From Glutamicibacter soli (lineage in GTDB: Bacteria; Actinomycetota; Actinomycetes; Actinomycetales; Micrococcaceae), in NCBI RefSeq assembly GCF_003309065.1, contig NZ_POAF01000013.1, positions 1 to 44,267 of the forward strand: DNA of 44,267 nt. Direction: 5' to 3'. The notes under the pieces are model-generated. The model searched no databases. It was not told where the DNA came from and saw only the letters and a program-made list of their open reading frames with translations. Made by a program: the position numbers and the translations under genes. Positions 42,125 through 44,267 of the stretch are shown piece by piece (within the stretch, counting starts at the first letter, position 1; the number at the start of each line of letters is the position of its first letter).

Positions 42125-43615
42125 ATGCCTGCCATCCAGCCCCCGCAAGACCCCCCGTTGGCTGCCGAGGTTGCGCCCGCCGCAGCCGCCATTCCGGCGC
42201 CTGGGGCGCTTTCGCCGGCCGGACGCTGGAAGCTGCTCGGTGTGCTGCTGGCCGTCATGTTCATGTCGCTGGTCTCGGTCAGCATCGTCAACGTGGTGCT
42301 TCCCTCGATCGAAACCACCCTGCAGGCCACCGAGGCCGACATGCAGTGGGTGCTCGCCGGCTACGCGCTGACCTTCGGCGTAGTGCTGGTAGCCGCCGGG
42401 CGTGCCGGGGACCTGCTGGGCCGCGGCATGATGTTCATCGCCGGCGTCGTGATCTTCACGCTGGCTTCCGTGCTGGCCGGGCTGGCCGCCGACCCGCTGA
42501 TGCTGAACATCGCCCGCTTCGTCATGGGCGTCGGCTCCGGCCTGCTCAACCCGCAGGTCATGGGCCTGATCCAGCAGCATTTCACCGGCGCGGAACGCGG
42601 ACGGGCCTACGGGCTGCTGGGCACGGTCATCGGATTCTCCGTGGCCATCGGCCCGGTGATGGGCGGGGCGCTGATCAACTGGCTGGGGGCCGAGGCAGGC
42701 TGGCGCTCCACGTTCCTGATCAACGTGCCGATCGGGATCATCGCGTTGCTGCTGGCAGTCATCTGGCTGCCGCGTCCGCTGTTCACCAAACCCTCCGGTC
42801 GGCTCGATCTGGATCCGGTGGGCGGGCTGCTGCTGGCGCTGGGCATCTTCGCCTTCCTCTTCCCGTTCGTGCAGGGTCGCGAGAACCCGTGGCTGTGGGC
42901 CCTGCTGCCGGTGGCGCTGCTGTTCATGCTGCTGTGGATCGCATGGGAGAAACGCTACAAGGCGCGCGGCGCGGCCCCGATGGTGGACCTGGCGCTGTTC
43001 AGGGTGCGCAGCTTCACCAACGGCACAGTAATCGCCGGCCTGTACTTCATGGGCGTGTCCAGCGTCTGGGTGCTGGTGGCAGTCTACACCCAGCAGGCGC
43101 TGGGCTTCAGCGCGCTGCAGGCAGGGCTGATCGCGCTGCCGGCGGCCTTGCTCTCGGCGCTCAGCTCGAACGTCGCCGGCCGCTACGTGATGACCGCCGG
43201 GCGCCGGCTGGTCATCGGCGGCACGCTCAGCGCGCTGTTCGGGCTGGTCGTCACGGTGGCCGTGGTCGAGCTGGAGGCGCGCGGGATCGTGAGCATCTGG
43301 TGGATGCTGCTCTCGCTGGCATTCATCGGCGCCGCCCAGGGCTTCATCATCTCCCCGAACCAGGCACTGACCCTGATGGAGGTACCCGTTCAGAACTCTG
43401 GCTCCGCCGGCGGGCTGATGCAGACCTCGCAGCGCGTGGGCACCGCCGTGGGCATCGCGGTCATCACCGCCGTGTTCTACGGCATGAACCAGGTTGTCGG
43501 CTACCCGCTGGCGATGACGCTGTCCTTCGCCGCCACGGGCCTGCTGGTGATCGCCACGCTCTGGGTCGCCGTGGCCGACTGGCGCCACGACCACCACGGA
43601 GCCCAGCCTCAATAG
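42125..43615 (+). CDS. DHA2-family (14-helix) MFS drug efflux pump
   Basis: 496 residues from ATG 42125, the best of several starts although the GAAAG ribosome site is weak. Fourteen membrane segments are expected. Family marks are VNVVLPSIETTLQATEADMQWVLAGYAL, GRAGDLLGRGMMF (motif A) and GFSVAIGPVMGGALI (motif C of drug/H+ antiporters). The N-terminal 25 residues are Pro/Ala-rich. It follows the TetR gene and probably exports a toxic compound recognised by it. Confidence 0.88.
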   Translation: MPAIQPPQDPPLAAEVAPAAAAIPAPGALSPAGRWKLLGVLLAVMFMSLVSVSIVNVVLPSIETTLQATEADMQWVLAGYALTFGVVLVAAGRAGDLLGRGMMFIAGVVIFTLASVLAGLAADPLMLNIARFVMGVGSGLLNPQVMGLIQQHFTGAERGRAYGLLGTVIGFSVAIGPVMGGALINWLGAEAGWRSTFLINVPIGIIALLLAVIWLPRPLFTKPSGRLDLDPVGGLLLALGIFAFLFPFVQGRENPWLWALLPVALLFMLLWIAWEKRYKARGAAPMVDLALFRVRSFTNGTVIAGLYFMGVSSVWVLVAVYTQQALGFSALQAGLIALPAALLSALSSNVAGRYVMTAGRRLVIGGTLSALFGLVVTVAVVELEARGIVSIWWMLLSLAFIGAAQGFIISPNQALTLMEVPVQNSGSAGGLMQTSQRVGTAVGIAVITAVFYGMNQVVGYPLAMTLSFAATGLLVIATLWVAVADWRHDHHGAQPQ

Positions 43616-43687
43616 CAGGGCTGGCACCGCAGGCCGAAACGACGCTCCGGGTCTGCGATTGCACTGGTCAGCGCGCTAAGCGTGGCT

Positions 43688-43693
43688 TAAGCT
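43688..43693 (+). promoter_or_regulatory. -10 hexamer TAAGCT for leaderless META-lipoprotein gene
   Basis: TAAGCT ends 7 bases before ATG 43701. Confidence 0.5.
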
Positions 43694-43700
43694 GGAAGAC

Positions 43701-44078
43701 ATGAAACGACTTGCAGGATTGATGGCAGCAGGAGCGCTGGCGCTGAGCCTGGCCGCATGCGGATCGAGCAGCGGCCCGGCCGAACAGGCCCCGGCGAGTC
43801 TGGACGGCACCTGGGGCACGGAGGCCGAAGGCCAGCCGTGGCTGAACCTCGGCTCCGACGGCAAGATCAGCGGCAGCGACGGGTGCAACAACCTCATCGG
43901 CCAGTGGACCGAAAAGGACGGCACCGTGGACTTCGGCGCCATGGGCAGCACCCAGATGTACTGCGAGGGCGTCGATTCCTGGCTCGGCGGGGCCGCCACC
44001 GCCACGATCTCCGGCGACAAGATGACCTTCTCGGATGCCAAGGGCGACCAGATCGGCACGCTCACACGCAGCAAGTAG
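43701..44078 (+). CDS. META-domain lipoprotein
   Basis: 125 residues. Signal peptide with lipobox LAAC (Cys20). The mature domain shows META marks: LDGTW, LGSDGKISGSDGCNNLIGQW and FGAMGSTQMYC. META proteins (HslJ-like) are small surface lipoproteins, in part linked to heat or antibiotic stress. The leaderless promoter at 43688 supports this start. Converges on the desaturase gene with only 22 bases between. Confidence 0.87.
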   Translation: MKRLAGLMAAGALALSLAACGSSSGPAEQAPASLDGTWGTEAEGQPWLNLGSDGKISGSDGCNNLIGQWTEKDGTVDFGAMGSTQMYCEGVDSWLGGAATATISGDKMTFSDAKGDQIGTLTRSK

Positions 44079-44100
44079 CCGGGCAGGGTCCATCTGGTCC

Positions 44101-44267
44101 CTAGCTGCTGCGGTATCCGGAAATCATGGGGCACTCGAACGGGTCGCGGCCCGAAAGCCCGACCTTGTTCAGGTAGGAGATGACCTGGGCGTAGGACTCG
44201 CGGACGCTGGCCACGGTGTAGGGGATCCGGTGCTCGGCGCAGTAGCTGCGCACGATCCTTGAAACCC
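44101..44267 (-). CDS. C-terminal end of a fatty-acid (acyl-CoA) desaturase
   Basis: The minus-strand frame ending with a TAG at 44103-44101 gives about 55 residues: YCAEHRIPYTVASVRESYAQ, then YLNKVGLSGRDPFECP. This matches the last part of actinobacterial membrane-bound fatty-acid desaturases (DesA3 type), where the C-terminal Tyr-Cys-X3-His-X-Ile-Pro-Tyr stretch follows the last histidine box. The catalytic His boxes lie outside the window. Confidence 0.75.
   Translation of the reverse strand, partial: VSRIVRSYCAEHRIPYTVASVRESYAQVISYLNKVGLSGRDPFECPMISGYRSS

Noticed and set aside
41843-43627. A 594-codon minus-strand frame opposite the DHA2 pump and the end of the TetR gene
   Set aside because: Very rich in His, Gln, Arg and Asp with no hydrophobic pattern, as expected from antisense of membrane-protein codons; the plus strand encodes a clear 14-helix transporter.

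Overview
The window is high-GC chromosomal DNA from an actinobacterium, most likely a member of the Micrococcaceae (Arthrobacter/Glutamicibacter type). This is inferred from codon use, the DUF3039-helicase pair, the block pncB-clpS-DUF2017-murI-phosphodiesterase-rph-rdgB (synteny also known from mycobacteria), and malEFG with no local ATPase. I see no rRNA, tRNA, CRISPR array, insertion sequence or prophage. Most of the region is intact core and accessory metabolism, densely packed, with many 4-base stop/start overlaps and strong hairpin terminators.

Layout. (1) 1-6176: N-terminal part of a possible DUF222/HNH-type protein (minus strand), DUF3039 protein, SF2 helicase, then a coupled trio of a lysyl-phosphatidylglycerol-synthase-like membrane enzyme, a DMT transporter and a DUF998 protein. 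(2) 6252-11109: pncB-pncA NAD salvage on the minus strand, divergent from clpS-DUF2017-murI-MBL phosphodiesterase. (3) 11344-15065: a cassette that separates the phosphodiesterase from rph. It holds a PACE efflux protein, a minus-strand operon DoxX-GTP cyclohydrolase I-FAD reductase, and a divergent Cys-rich, SufR-like regulator. (4) 15111-16477: rph-rdgB. (5) 16592-19712: minus-strand operon DUF4956-VTC polyphosphate polymerase-CotH lipoprotein kinase. (6) 20046-22051: YtrA-type GntR regulator with an ABC exporter. (7) 22383-29203: DnaQ-BRCT exonuclease, a small membrane protein, a degenerate ADP-ribosylglycohydrolase-like protein, and sbcD-sbcC. (8) 29362-33042: MFS transporter, then an IclR regulator divergent from an MHS-family carrier. 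(9) 33162-40114: LacI regulator, GH13 alpha-glucosidase and malEFG, a maltodextrin-type uptake and hydrolysis system. (10) 40199-44267: HAAS-domain membrane protein, TetR regulator, 14-TM DHA2 efflux pump, META-domain lipoprotein, and the C-terminal end of a fatty-acid desaturase.

The points most worth a second look are the DUF4956/VTC/CotH operon (a possible membrane polyphosphate and surface-phosphorylation system, with a candidate PHO-box-like direct repeat upstream); the DoxX-FolE-flavoprotein operon facing an Fe-S-type regulator; a recurrent leaderless-start layout (TANNNT-like hexamer ending 6-7 bases before ATG/GTG) at nine genes; shared operator-like words at the LacI/mal, IclR/MHS and pncA/pncB loci; a long hairpin between malE and malF; and an ADP-ribosylglycohydrolase relative that has lost its metal ligands and lies head-to-head with sbcCD. 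All assignments come from reading the sequence and family knowledge; no database search was run.
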